Source: Stenotrophomonas maltophilia (GTDB lineage: Bacteria; Pseudomonadota; Gammaproteobacteria; Xanthomonadales; Xanthomonadaceae). From it: 64,000 nt of DNA. Below, piece by piece: positions 50,460 through 58,426 of the stretch. How positions within the stretch are numbered: position 1 is the stretch's first letter; every line of letters begins with the position of its first letter. The position numbers and the translations under genes were made by a program. Where the stretch lies: assembly GCA_900113425.1 (NCBI GenBank), contig FOZF01000002.1:1-64000 (forward strand). Direction: 5' to 3'. The notes below the pieces were generated by a model. The model was not told the DNA's origin. It worked only from the letters and a program-made list of their open reading frames with translations, and did not search any database.

Positions 50460-51926
50460 ATGTGTGGCATCGTCGGAATCGTCGGCAACCAGAACGTCGC
50501 CGGGCAGTTGTATGACGGCTTGACCGTCCTCCAGCATCGCGGCCAGGACGCGGCAGGCATCGCCACCGCCAACGGCAGCCGCCTGCGGGTGCAGAAGGCC
50601 ACCGGCCTGGTCCGCGACGTGTTCGACGCACGCACCATGTCCACCCTGGAGGGCAGCGTCGGTATCGCCCACGTGCGTTATCCGACGGCCGGTTCGGAAG
50701 GCATGGACGAGGCGCAGCCGTTCTACGTCAACTCGCCGTATGGCATCGCCCTGGCGCACAACGGCAACCTCATCAACACCGAGGCCCTGCGCCAGCAGGT
50801 GTTCGAGCAGGACCGCCGCAACGTCAACACCGATTCGGACAGCGAAGTGCTGTTGAACGTGTTCGCCTACGAACTGGAACAGCAGCGCCAGCTCAGTCCG
50901 GAAGCCGCCATCCGCGCGGTGGCCGGCGTGCATCGTCGCTGCAAGGGCGGCTACGCGGTGGTCAGCGTGGTGCTGGGCCTGGGGCTGGTTGCCTTCCGCG
51001 ATCCGCACGGCATCCGTCCGCTGGTGCTGGGCAAGCGCAGCCATGCCGAGGGTGACGAGTACATCGTCGCTTCCGAATCGGCCGCTCTGGACGTGCTCGG
51101 CTTCCAGCGCGTGCGCGACGTGCAGCCGGGCGAAGCGCTGGTCATCACCGCACGTGGCGAGCTGTTCTCGGAAATCTGCGCCGAACCGGCCGAGCACACG
51201 CCGTGCATCTTCGAGTACGTGTACTTCGCCCGCCCGGATTCGATGATCGACAATGTCTCGGTGCACAAGGCGCGCATGCGCATGGGCATCAAGCTGGGCG
51301 AGAAGATCCTGCGCCTGCGCCCGGACCACGACATCGACACCGTCATCCCGATTCCGGATACCTCGCGCGATGCCGCGCTGGAAATCTCCAATGTGCTTGG
51401 GGTGAAGTACCGCGAAGGCTTCATCAAGAACCGCTACATCGGCCGTACCTTCATCATGCCGGGGCAGGGTGAGCGCGTGAAGTCGGTGCGGCGCAAGCTC
51501 AACCCGATCCACCTGGAGTTCCGCAACCGGGTGGTGCTGCTGGTGGACGACTCGATCGTGCGTGGCACCACCAGCCAGCAGATCGTGCAGATGGCCCGTG
51601 ATGCGGGCGCACGCAAGGTCTACCTGGCCAGTGCCGCGCCGCCGGTGCGTTTCCCGAACATCTATGGCATCGACATGCCGGCCGCCGAAGAACTGGTCGC
51701 GCACAACCGCAGCGTGGAAGAAATCGAGGCCCACCTGGGCTGCGACTGGCTGATCTACCAGGATCTGGAAGACATGGAAGCGGCCGTGAGCGAGGGCAAC
51801 CCGGCACTGCGCAACTTCGACTCGTCCTGCTTCAACGGCCACTATCCCACCGGCATCGAACCGGGCTACTTCGAGCGCATCCAGCAACTGCGTTCGGACG
51901 ACGCCAAGCACAAGCGCCGCGCCTGA
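50460..51926 (+). CDS. purF: Amidophosphoribosyltransferase
   Basis: The product is 488 residues. It makes phosphoribosylamine from PRPP and glutamine, the first purine-synthesis step. The N-terminal nucleophile is Cys2 (MCGIVGIVG), exposed when Met is removed. [20 protein letters not shown] is the PRPP-binding signature (about 358-377). No cysteine-rich iron-sulfur motif or propeptide is seen, so it is the E. coli-like type. No PurR-like operator is obvious upstream. Confidence 0.96.
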   Translation: MCGIVGIVGNQNVAGQLYDGLTVLQHRGQDAAGIATANGSRLRVQKATGLVRDVFDARTMSTLEGSVGIAHVRYPTAGSEGMDEAQPFYVNSPYGIALAHNGNLINTEALRQQVFEQDRRNVNTDSDSEVLLNVFAYELEQQRQLSPEAAIRAVAGVHRRCKGGYAVVSVVLGLGLVAFRDPHGIRPLVLGKRSHAEGDEYIVASESAALDVLGFQRVRDVQPGEALVITARGELFSEICAEPAEHTPCIFEYVYFARPDSMIDNVSVHKARMRMGIKLGEKILRLRPDHDIDTVIPIPDTSRDAALEISNVLGVKYREGFIKNRYIGRTFIMPGQGERVKSVRRKLNPIHLEFRNRVVLLVDDSIVRGTTSQQIVQMARDAGARKVYLASAAPPVRFPNIYGIDMPAAEELVAHNRSVEEIEAHLGCDWLIYQDLEDMEAAVSEGNPALRNFDSSCFNGHYPTGIEPGYFERIQQLRSDDAKHKRRA

Positions 51927-51936
51927 GGCCAAGGGC

Positions 51937-52761
51937 GTGGTCGAGGTGGCCGACGTCGGTGGCGATCTGCTGCGTGCCGCGCAGCAGTGCCTTGCAGAAG
52001 CCGATCCGTTGCGCAAGGTGGCTTTGACCCAGGCCCATGCCGTGGCATTCCGTGCGGGGCGGCTGAAGGTGGCGGTCGATGCGCCGCCACCGGAGCCGAT
52101 CCGGATGCCGGGCAGGCCGGACCGCCTGGTGCTGGTCCACCCGCGCGAGGTGCCGCGGCGTGGCCTCGGTGGCGTGGAAGGGCGGGCCGCCTTCATCCAT
52201 GCCATCGCCCACATCGAACTCAATGCGATCGATCTGGCCTGGGATGCCGTGTATCGCTTCCGCGGCCTGCCCGCAGCCTTCCATGCCGACTGGGTCAGTT
52301 GTGCCGATGACGAGTCGCGGCACTTCATGCTGCTGCGTGAGCGCCTGCTGGCACATGGCCACGACTACGCCGACTTCCCTGCGCACAACGGCCTGTGGGA
52401 GATGTGCGAGAAGACCGCACATGACGGCCTGGCACGCATGGCGCTGGTACCCCGCGTGCTGGAAGCACGCGGCCTGGACGTGACGCCGGGCATGATCGAC
52501 AAGCTGCGCAACGTCGGCGATGGCGACACCGCGGATGTGCTGGAGATCATCCTGCGCGAGGAAGTGGCGCACGTCGCCGCGGGTTCGCGCTGGTACCGCT
52601 GGTACTGCGAACGTGCCGGCGTCGAACCGCGCGCACGCTTCAAGTCACTGCTGGTCGAGTTCGCAGGCGGTTACCTGCACGGTCCGTTCAACCTGGAAGC
52701 CCGCCTGCTGGCGGGTTTCGATGCCGACGAACTGGCCAACCTGGTCGAGCAGGCCGGGTGA
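51937..52761 (+). CDS. DUF455 ferritin-like protein
   Basis: The product is 274 residues from a GTG start. Helical ferritin-like motifs are visible: AHIELNAIDLAWDAVYRF, CADDESRHFMLL and LREEVAHVAAGSRWY, whose Glu and His residues would bind a di-iron site. The family is a cytoplasmic di-iron oxygenase relative of MiaE-like enzymes; the substrate is not known to me. It starts 10 bases after purF and may be co-transcribed. Confidence 0.83.
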   Translation: MVEVADVGGDLLRAAQQCLAEADPLRKVALTQAHAVAFRAGRLKVAVDAPPPEPIRMPGRPDRLVLVHPREVPRRGLGGVEGRAAFIHAIAHIELNAIDLAWDAVYRFRGLPAAFHADWVSCADDESRHFMLLRERLLAHGHDYADFPAHNGLWEMCEKTAHDGLARMALVPRVLEARGLDVTPGMIDKLRNVGDGDTADVLEIILREEVAHVAAGSRWYRWYCERAGVEPRARFKSLLVEFAGGYLHGPFNLEARLLAGFDADELANLVEQAG

Positions 52762-52803
52762 CCGGCAACGCGGGAGCCCATTTCCGCCCTGCGCGGGTGC
52801 GTC

Positions 52804-54261
52804 TCATGTGTTCGGCAGCACCACCCGCTTGCCATCCACGGTGGGGCGGTTGATGTAGAACAGGCCGGGACCGGGCCGATACGGCAGCTCGCTCACGCCG
52901 GCATCGGCCGCATAGGTCAGCGCGGTATCGCCCAGTGCGTCGAAATTCCAGTGTGCCGACTGCATCAGGTAGCGCCTGCGCAGCAGTGCTTCCTGGGCCG
53001 GGGTGAGGGCCTGGTCGGCCATCAGCCGGCGCGCGATCGGCAGCAGTGCGTCGGGCAGTTCCCAACCGGCGACTTCGTTTGCATCCGCGCGCCAGCGTAC
53101 GCCGGCGGCGATGGCCTGCTGCTGCATCACCTGCAGGGCCACCAGCTGGTATCGCCAGTCGATGCGCCGACGCAGCACCACTGCCGCAGTGACGTACAAC
53201 ACCGGAGACAGCAGCACGCTGCGGCTGCCGGCGCGGCGTTGCTGCTGCCACTGGTGCCAGACATCGACCCACACCTCCTTTTCGCCCAGCCCGAGCTGCT
53301 GCCGCCAGCGTTCGGCATCCGCCTGCGCCTCGGCGTACACGGTCGTGGCCTGAAGCTGTGCCAGCGGGGGTACCTGGTAGTCGGCCACGCCTGGCCGGCG
53401 CAGCTGCTGCCGGCGTGGGCGACTGAGCAGCTTCGGTCCTTCCTCTGTCTGGTTGTAGCCACCGCCGATGTTGGCGTGCACACCGGGCAGTGCGATCTCC
53501 ACGTGCGCTGCGGCCACCCGCGTGAGCGGGTAGTGCTGGCGATGTTCGTCGCGCGCGACCAGCTGCACGACACGTCCGGCGATGTCGGCGGCGAGGGCGA
53601 CGCGTGGCCGCTCATCGGCTCTTCCCCCGCTCACCGCAACGACCGTGTCGAACAGGCCGATGAAGCGCAGCAGCGGCTGTGCGGGCGCGAAGCCGGCGGC
53701 GCAGACCAGCCCCGCGTCCTGCAGCAGTTGCTGCCAGCGGGCCGTATCCCAGGCCTGCAAGCGGTTGGCGGCATCGCGCGCCGCCGCCGCCCCGCGCGAG
53801 TATCCGAACAGATCCAGCTGCACGCCATGCACGGGCTTCTGCCAGCGCGTGGATACGCTGGCCAATGCTGCCGGCAACAGCTCGTTGAGCGCGCGCTCGA
53901 CCTTGGCACGCACACCGCTGGCGCCGAGGCCGAAGGCCAGTCCCAGCAGATCGTCTTCAGCATCATCGCGGGTGCCCACCCCTTCCACGTAGAGGGCCAG
54001 CGAGGGGGACGGCAGCGTCTCCTGGCGGCTGTCCGGATACAACCGGTGCAGCCGCGCGATGTTGGTCAGGCCATTGTCGTAGCTGCTGGTCAACCGGCTC
54101 TGATAGGTCGAATCATCGTCGGCGCGCAGCACGGCAGGGCGGGGCTGCGGCACCTGGACGTGTCCGCGCGCCAGGTTGTGCGCGTTGTTGCGGGTGCCAT
54201 CGAAGAACAGGCCGATCCGCAGTACGCCGGCATCGTCATGGGTGTCCTGCGCTGGTGCCAT
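52804..54261 (-). CDS. Tle1-like lipase effector (DUF2235)
   Basis: The product is 485 residues from the ATG at 54261, since GGGGA lies six bases before it but directly touches the ATG at 54267. It begins LRIGLFFDGTRNN, the DUF2235 opening, and has the lipase nucleophile Ser155 in FGYSRGAAAAR. Such proteins are phospholipase effectors delivered by type VI secretion (Tle1). No immunity gene, VgrG or PAAR gene is adjacent. There is no signal peptide. Confidence 0.83.
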   Translation of the reverse strand: MAPAQDTHDDAGVLRIGLFFDGTRNNAHNLARGHVQVPQPRPAVLRADDDSTYQSRLTSSYDNGLTNIARLHRLYPDSRQETLPSPSLALYVEGVGTRDDAEDDLLGLAFGLGASGVRAKVERALNELLPAALASVSTRWQKPVHGVQLDLFGYSRGAAAARDAANRLQAWDTARWQQLLQDAGLVCAAGFAPAQPLLRFIGLFDTVVAVSGGRADERPRVALAADIAGRVVQLVARDEHRQHYPLTRVAAAHVEIALPGVHANIGGGYNQTEEGPKLLSRPRRQQLRRPGVADYQVPPLAQLQATTVYAEAQADAERWRQQLGLGEKEVWVDVWHQWQQQRRAGSRSVLLSPVLYVTAAVVLRRRIDWRYQLVALQVMQQQAIAAGVRWRADANEVAGWELPDALLPIARRLMADQALTPAQEALLRRRYLMQSAHWNFDALGDTALTYAADAGVSELPYRPGPGLFYINRPTVDGKRVVLPNT

Positions 54262-54486
54262 GTGCATTCCCCGTCGTGGCTACGTCACGGTAGCGCGAAA
54301 GCGGTGTGTTGGCGAAGTGTAGCGACGCTGTTGACCTGACTGAACGCAGATGCGGTCGATCACAAATCCAGATTCTCATTCCCACCGCCTATTGAATTCA
54401 CACGACCTGCGCAGGCCAGATGGCCGGACCCGGCACAACGGGTCGTGCTGCATCACTGCTGTTCACTTCATTCAAGGAGCGACGAA

Positions 54487-55740
54487 ATGATGTCCAGATC
54501 GATTGGCAAGGCGGCGGGTGGCCTGTTGCTGGGAATGTCGGTGGTTGCGGCCGCCGGTGCTGCACCGTTGTTCCAGCCGGTGACGGTACTCAGTCGTGCA
54601 TCGGCAAGCAGCGAACCTGCGCTGGGCCGGTTGCTGGCGACGCCGTCCACGGCCGCCGTGCAGGAAGTGCGGGTCGATGCCGCTGCCACCGCGCAGCCGC
54701 AGCTGGAGTTCGAACTGCTTGGCCAGCGTGTGCAGGCGGTACGCAGCAAGGTCGAAACGCTGCCCGACGGCGGCTCTGTCTGGTACGGCCAGCTCCGCTC
54801 CGCGTCGGGCAGGCTGCAGGCGGCCACCTCCAATGGGCAGGATGACCCCGGCAATTCGGTGATCCTGGTCCGCTCCGGCGACACGCTGACCGGCTCGATC
54901 CGCAAGGACGGCAAACTCTACCGGTTGCGTCCGCTCGGCAACCGCCACGTCCTGGTGGAAGTGGACGAATCACGGATGCCGGCCGATCACCCGGCCGACT
55001 ACAACCAGTTGCCGAAGATTCCGCTGCCGGTCGATGATCGCATCGGCATCGCCCAGGCGTCTTCGGGAACGCCGGCGACCATCCGCGTACTGGTGGTGGC
55101 CACCAATGCCGCCGTCACCGCCTATGGCGGCAACATGCAGTCACTGGTGCAGCTGGCGGTCGCCGAGTCGAACCAGGGCTACACCAACAGCAATGTCGGG
55201 CTGACCCTGCAGCTGGCCCGCTACGAGACCACCAGTTACAGCGAATCCGGCGATTTCAATACCGATCTGGCGCGTTTCCGCGGCACCAGCGACGGCTACA
55301 TGGACAGCATCCACAGCAGCCGCAACACCTACACGGCCGACGTCGGCGTGCTGCTGATCAACAACGCGTCGTACTGCGGCCTGGCCTCGGGCATCGGTTC
55401 AAGCGCATCCACCGCGTTCGCGGCGGTGTACTGGGACTGCGCGACAGGCTACTACTCGTTCGCCCACGAGATCGGCCACCTGCAGAGCGCGCGGCACGAT
55501 CTCGCCAACGATCCGAGCACGTCGCCGTACGCGTATGGCCATGGCTATCGCTATGAGCCGTCCAGCGGTACCGGCTGGCGCACCATCATGGCGTACAACT
55601 GCAACCGCAGCTGCCCGCGCCTGAATTACTGGTCGAATCCGAACATCAGCTACAACGGCATCCCGATGGGTAATGCCAGCACCGCCGACAACCAGCGCGT
55701 CCTGGTCAATACCAAGCACACCATCGCCGGCTTCCGGTAA
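54487..55740 (+). CDS. M72-like (peptidyl-Asp) zinc metalloprotease
   Basis: The product is 417 residues from the first of two ATGs; AAGGAG lies seven bases upstream. It has a signal peptide (about 1-25), a propeptide-like region to about 190 and a metzincin-type domain. The zinc motif is His327-Glu-Ile-Gly-His331-Leu-Gln-Ser-Ala-Arg-His337 and the Met-turn is TIMAYNC. The glycine common at position 334 is serine here. Four cysteines may form disulfides. It is probably secreted. Confidence 0.83.
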   Translation: MMSRSIGKAAGGLLLGMSVVAAAGAAPLFQPVTVLSRASASSEPALGRLLATPSTAAVQEVRVDAAATAQPQLEFELLGQRVQAVRSKVETLPDGGSVWYGQLRSASGRLQAATSNGQDDPGNSVILVRSGDTLTGSIRKDGKLYRLRPLGNRHVLVEVDESRMPADHPADYNQLPKIPLPVDDRIGIAQASSGTPATIRVLVVATNAAVTAYGGNMQSLVQLAVAESNQGYTNSNVGLTLQLARYETTSYSESGDFNTDLARFRGTSDGYMDSIHSSRNTYTADVGVLLINNASYCGLASGIGSSASTAFAAVYWDCATGYYSFAHEIGHLQSARHDLANDPSTSPYAYGHGYRYEPSSGTGWRTIMAYNCNRSCPRLNYWSNPNISYNGIPMGNASTADNQRVLVNTKHTIAGFR

Positions 55741-55753
55741 CCGGCACTCGGGG

Positions 55754-55776
55754 GCGCACGACCCGGGGTCGTGCGC
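55754..55776. terminator. Bidirectional terminator, metalloprotease / lpxH
   Basis: GCGCACGACC (55754-55763) pairs with GGTCGTGCGC (55767-55776). It lies between converging genes, without a T-run. Confidence 0.7.
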
Positions 55777-55795
55777 TGCCGTGGATGGGCGGGCC

Positions 55796-56536
55796 TCAGG
55801 TCAGCGAATCCAGCGTCCAGCCCTGTGGCGTCACCCGCAGTACCGAGCCCTGCTCGTACCAGTCACCCAGAACGATGCGGGTGCAGCTGCGTCCGCCGGC
55901 CTGCAGTGCATGGATCGCCGGGCGGTGGGTGTGGCCGTGGATCATGGTGTCCACGCCGTGACGGATGAAAGTGGCCTCCACTTCGGCCGGGGCCACGTCA
56001 GTCACTGTCTCGAACTGCGCGCGATCGCCCTGCTTCATTTCCGACTGCCGTGCCTGGCTCGCTTCACGGGCCTTCTGTGCGAAGGCAATGCGTGCGGCCA
56101 GCGGCTGCGAGAGGAACTGCGCCTGGAATGCCGGATCGCGCGTCTGCGCGCGGAACTGCTGGTAGGGAATGTCATCCGTGCACAGCAGATCGCCGTGCTG
56201 CAGCAGCACCGCACGGCCGTACAGCTCGATCACGCAGGGGTCGGGCAGGATGCGCAGGCCGGCACGGCGTGCGTAGTCTTCGCCAAGCAGGAAATCGCGG
56301 TTGCCGCGGATGAAGTACACCGGCACGCCGCTGTCGGCGAGCGTCCTCAACGCGTCGGCCACCGCATCGGCGGCGGGCGAGGGCGTGTCGTCGCCGATCC
56401 ACGCCTCGAACAGATCACCGAGGATGTACAGCGCGTCCGCGCCGGGGGCCTGTTCGCGCAGGAAACGCAGGAACAGGTCGGTGATTTCCGGACGGCTCGG
56501 GTCCAGGTGCAGGTCGGAAATGAACAGCGTGGTCAT
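55796..56536 (-). CDS. lpxH: UDP-2,3-diacylglucosamine hydrolase LpxH
   Basis: The product is 246 residues. It releases UMP from UDP-2,3-diacylglucosamine to give lipid X in lipid A synthesis. Metal ligands are visible: Asp8 and His10 (SDLHLD), Asp41 (LGDLFEAW), Asn79-Arg80 (GNRDF), His114 (LQHGD) and the HGHTH motif near 200-204. All positions agree with the calcineurin-fold family. It acts at the inner membrane and is the last gene of a minus-strand set. Confidence 0.95.
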   Translation of the reverse strand: MTTLFISDLHLDPSRPEITDLFLRFLREQAPGADALYILGDLFEAWIGDDTPSPAADAVADALRTLADSGVPVYFIRGNRDFLLGEDYARRAGLRILPDPCVIELYGRAVLLQHGDLLCTDDIPYQQFRAQTRDPAFQAQFLSQPLAARIAFAQKAREASQARQSEMKQGDRAQFETVTDVAPAEVEATFIRHGVDTMIHGHTHRPAIHALQAGGRSCTRIVLGDWYEQGSVLRVTPQGWTLDSLT

Positions 56537-56565
56537 GCCTGCATTCTAGGTCATCCCGGATGCCG

Positions 56566-56591
56566 GTAGCGCCGGGCCATGGCCGGCGAGC
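56566..56591. repeat. SMAG-type repeat, single
   Basis: GTAGCGCCGGGCCATGGCCG followed by GCGAGC, between lpxH and the PAP2 gene. Confidence 0.7.
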
Positions 56592-56594
56592 GCA

Positions 56595-57134
56595 TCACAC
56601 CGGCAGCGGCAGCCAGGCCAGGCTGGCCGACGCCAGCAGTGCGGCGATGCCGGTGGCGGCCAGCACGTCGCTGGGGTAATGCAGGCCCAGCACCACCCGC
56701 GACAACCCCACGCCGAGGGTGAACGGCACCAGCAGCGGCGCCAGCCAGGGGTAATAGGCCAACGCCACGATGGTGAACGACACCGCGTGCAGGGTATGCC
56801 CGGACGGGAAACTGAACTCGTCCAGCGGGGCGACCCAGGCCCGGATGCGCAGATCCGCGGCATACGGGCGGGGGCGCCGGGTCCAGCGCTTGAGGCCCTT
56901 GTACAGCAGCAGCGCGGCCAGGCCGGTGGCGGCCATGTGCACCGATGCGCGTAGCCCGTCGAAGCCATCGATCGCCACCAGTACACCCATCAGCACGTAC
57001 CAGAACACGCCGTCGCCGAGCCGGCTGATGATCGAGAACAGGCGGCGCACGCGGCGGCGCCGGCAATAGTGGTTCGCCCGCCGGCACAGGCGTGTTTCGC
57101 TGCCGCGCAGCAGTTCAAGCGGCGTGGTGCGCAT
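56595..57134 (-). CDS. PAP2-family membrane phosphatase
   Basis: The product is 179 residues from the ATG at 57134, which has GGAGG seven bases upstream. The three PAP2 motifs are K82-x6-R89-P90 (KRWTRRPRP), PSGHT (110-114) and SRVVLGLHYPSD (145-156). Several membrane helices are present. It removes phosphate from a lipid such as undecaprenyl pyrophosphate or phosphatidic acid. Its start overlaps the end of the glycosyltransferase gene by 20 bases, so the two are translated together. Confidence 0.87.
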   Translation of the reverse strand: MRTTPLELLRGSETRLCRRANHYCRRRRVRRLFSIISRLGDGVFWYVLMGVLVAIDGFDGLRASVHMAATGLAALLLYKGLKRWTRRPRPYAADLRIRAWVAPLDEFSFPSGHTLHAVSFTIVALAYYPWLAPLLVPFTLGVGLSRVVLGLHYPSDVLAATGIAALLASASLAWLPLPV

Positions 57135-58260
57135 GGCCAGTCCTCCGGGTGTTCGCCAGCTCGGCCAGCAGCGCATCGAACTCGGCCACCACCTGCTGCG
57201 GGTGCAGCCGCTTCATCGCCCGTGCGGCCTGGCTGCCCAGTTCGCGGCGCAGCGTGTCATCGCTGGCCAGCTGCACGGCCGCTTCGACGAACTGCTCGTC
57301 GTTGTCCACGGCGGCACCGTTCTCGCCGTTGCGCAGGTACTCACGCGCCGCGCCGTAATCGAAGGCCACCGTGGCCAGGCCGCTGGCCATGCTTTCCAGG
57401 GTCACGTTGCCGAAGGTCTCGCTGCGGCTGGGGAACAGGAACAGATCGCCGCTGGCGAAATGACGGGCCAGCGCTTCGCCGCGCTGGATGCCGCAGAAGA
57501 TGAAGTCGGGGTTCTCATGCGCCAGCTTCTCCCGCGCGGGTCCGTCGCCGACCCAGACGAAGCGTGCCTTCGGCCGTATCTGCTGCAGGCGGCGGAACGC
57601 CTTCACGGCCAGTCCGAGGTTCTTCTCGGCGGCAATGCGGCCGACGTAGATCGCTGCCAGGCCGTTGCCGTCGATGCCCCATTCCTCACGCAGGGTGGGG
57701 TCACGCCGGCCCGGGTCGAACTGCTGGCTGTCGACCGCGCGGGCCAGCAGCCGGACGCGCTCGAAGCCCTGTTCGGCAAGGAACTGTTGGAGCTCGCGGG
57801 TGGGTACGAGGGTCGCGTCGGCCTGGTTGTGGAAGCGGCGCATCCAGCGCATCGCGGCGGCCTGCAGCCAAGCGACGCCGTAGTCGGGCAGATACTCGTC
57901 GAAGCGGGTGTGGAAGCCACTGGCGACCGGGATGCCGAGGCGCCGCGCGGTACGCAGCGCCGACCAGCCCAGCGGGCCTTCGGTAGCGACATAGATCGCG
58001 TCCGGACGCTGCTGCTGCCAGTGGCGACCGAGCCGGATCGGGGCCGGCAGGCCGAACCGCAACCCGGGATAGCGGGGCAGGGCGGCGCCCGGTACCAGCA
58101 GGGTGCCGGGGGCGGAATCCAGCGCTTCACTGGCCTGGCGTGGCCGGATCAGGTCGATTTCGTGCCCGGCCGCCCGCAGGCCCTGTTCCAGTCCCTGCAC
58201 GGTCAGTGCGACGCCGTTGACTTCCGGCGGGTACGTCTCGGTGACGATGGCATAGCGCAT
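57115..58260 (-). CDS. GT4-family glycosyltransferase
   Basis: The product is 381 residues from the ATG at 58260, beginning MRYAIVTETYPPEVNGVALT. It has two Rossmann domains typical of GT-B enzymes; the donor site carries FLFPSRSETFGNVTLESMASG with the E-x7-E pattern. It resembles mannosyl- and glucosyl-transferases of glycolipid synthesis. The overlap with the PAP2 gene suggests a joint role in membrane lipid or polysaccharide metabolism; the sugar is not predictable. Confidence 0.87.
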   Translation of the reverse strand: MRYAIVTETYPPEVNGVALTVQGLEQGLRAAGHEIDLIRPRQASEALDSAPGTLLVPGAALPRYPGLRFGLPAPIRLGRHWQQQRPDAIYVATEGPLGWSALRTARRLGIPVASGFHTRFDEYLPDYGVAWLQAAAMRWMRRFHNQADATLVPTRELQQFLAEQGFERVRLLARAVDSQQFDPGRRDPTLREEWGIDGNGLAAIYVGRIAAEKNLGLAVKAFRRLQQIRPKARFVWVGDGPAREKLAHENPDFIFCGIQRGEALARHFASGDLFLFPSRSETFGNVTLESMASGLATVAFDYGAAREYLRNGENGAAVDNDEQFVEAAVQLASDDTLRRELGSQAARAMKRLHPQQVVAEFDALLAELANTRRTGHAHHAA

Positions 58261-58372
58261 GGCGGGCCTCCGGTTTCCCGGCATGCTCGGGCCTGGCGAT
58301 GTAGCCGACATGACGGCTTGGCGACACCGGCATGACAGACGCGCAGGAGCGCCGGCGGCGGGGCCGTGCCAG

Positions 58373-58402
58373 AAAAAAACCACGGCCCCGAAGGGCCGTG
58401 GT
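58373..58402 (-). terminator. Intrinsic terminator of the large TonB receptor gene
   Basis: On the minus strand, CCACGGCCC and GGGCCGTGG (58380-58388 and 58393-58401 on the plus strand) pair around TTCG, followed by seven Ts (58373-58379). Confidence 0.9.
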
Positions 58403-58426
58403 CATGGAGCGTCGCAGTGCGATCGA

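Noticed and set aside
46496-52328. Minus-strand frames of 1040 and 951 codons
   Set aside because: Opposite the phosphatase, folC, SPOR, cvpA and purF genes; no protein-like motifs.
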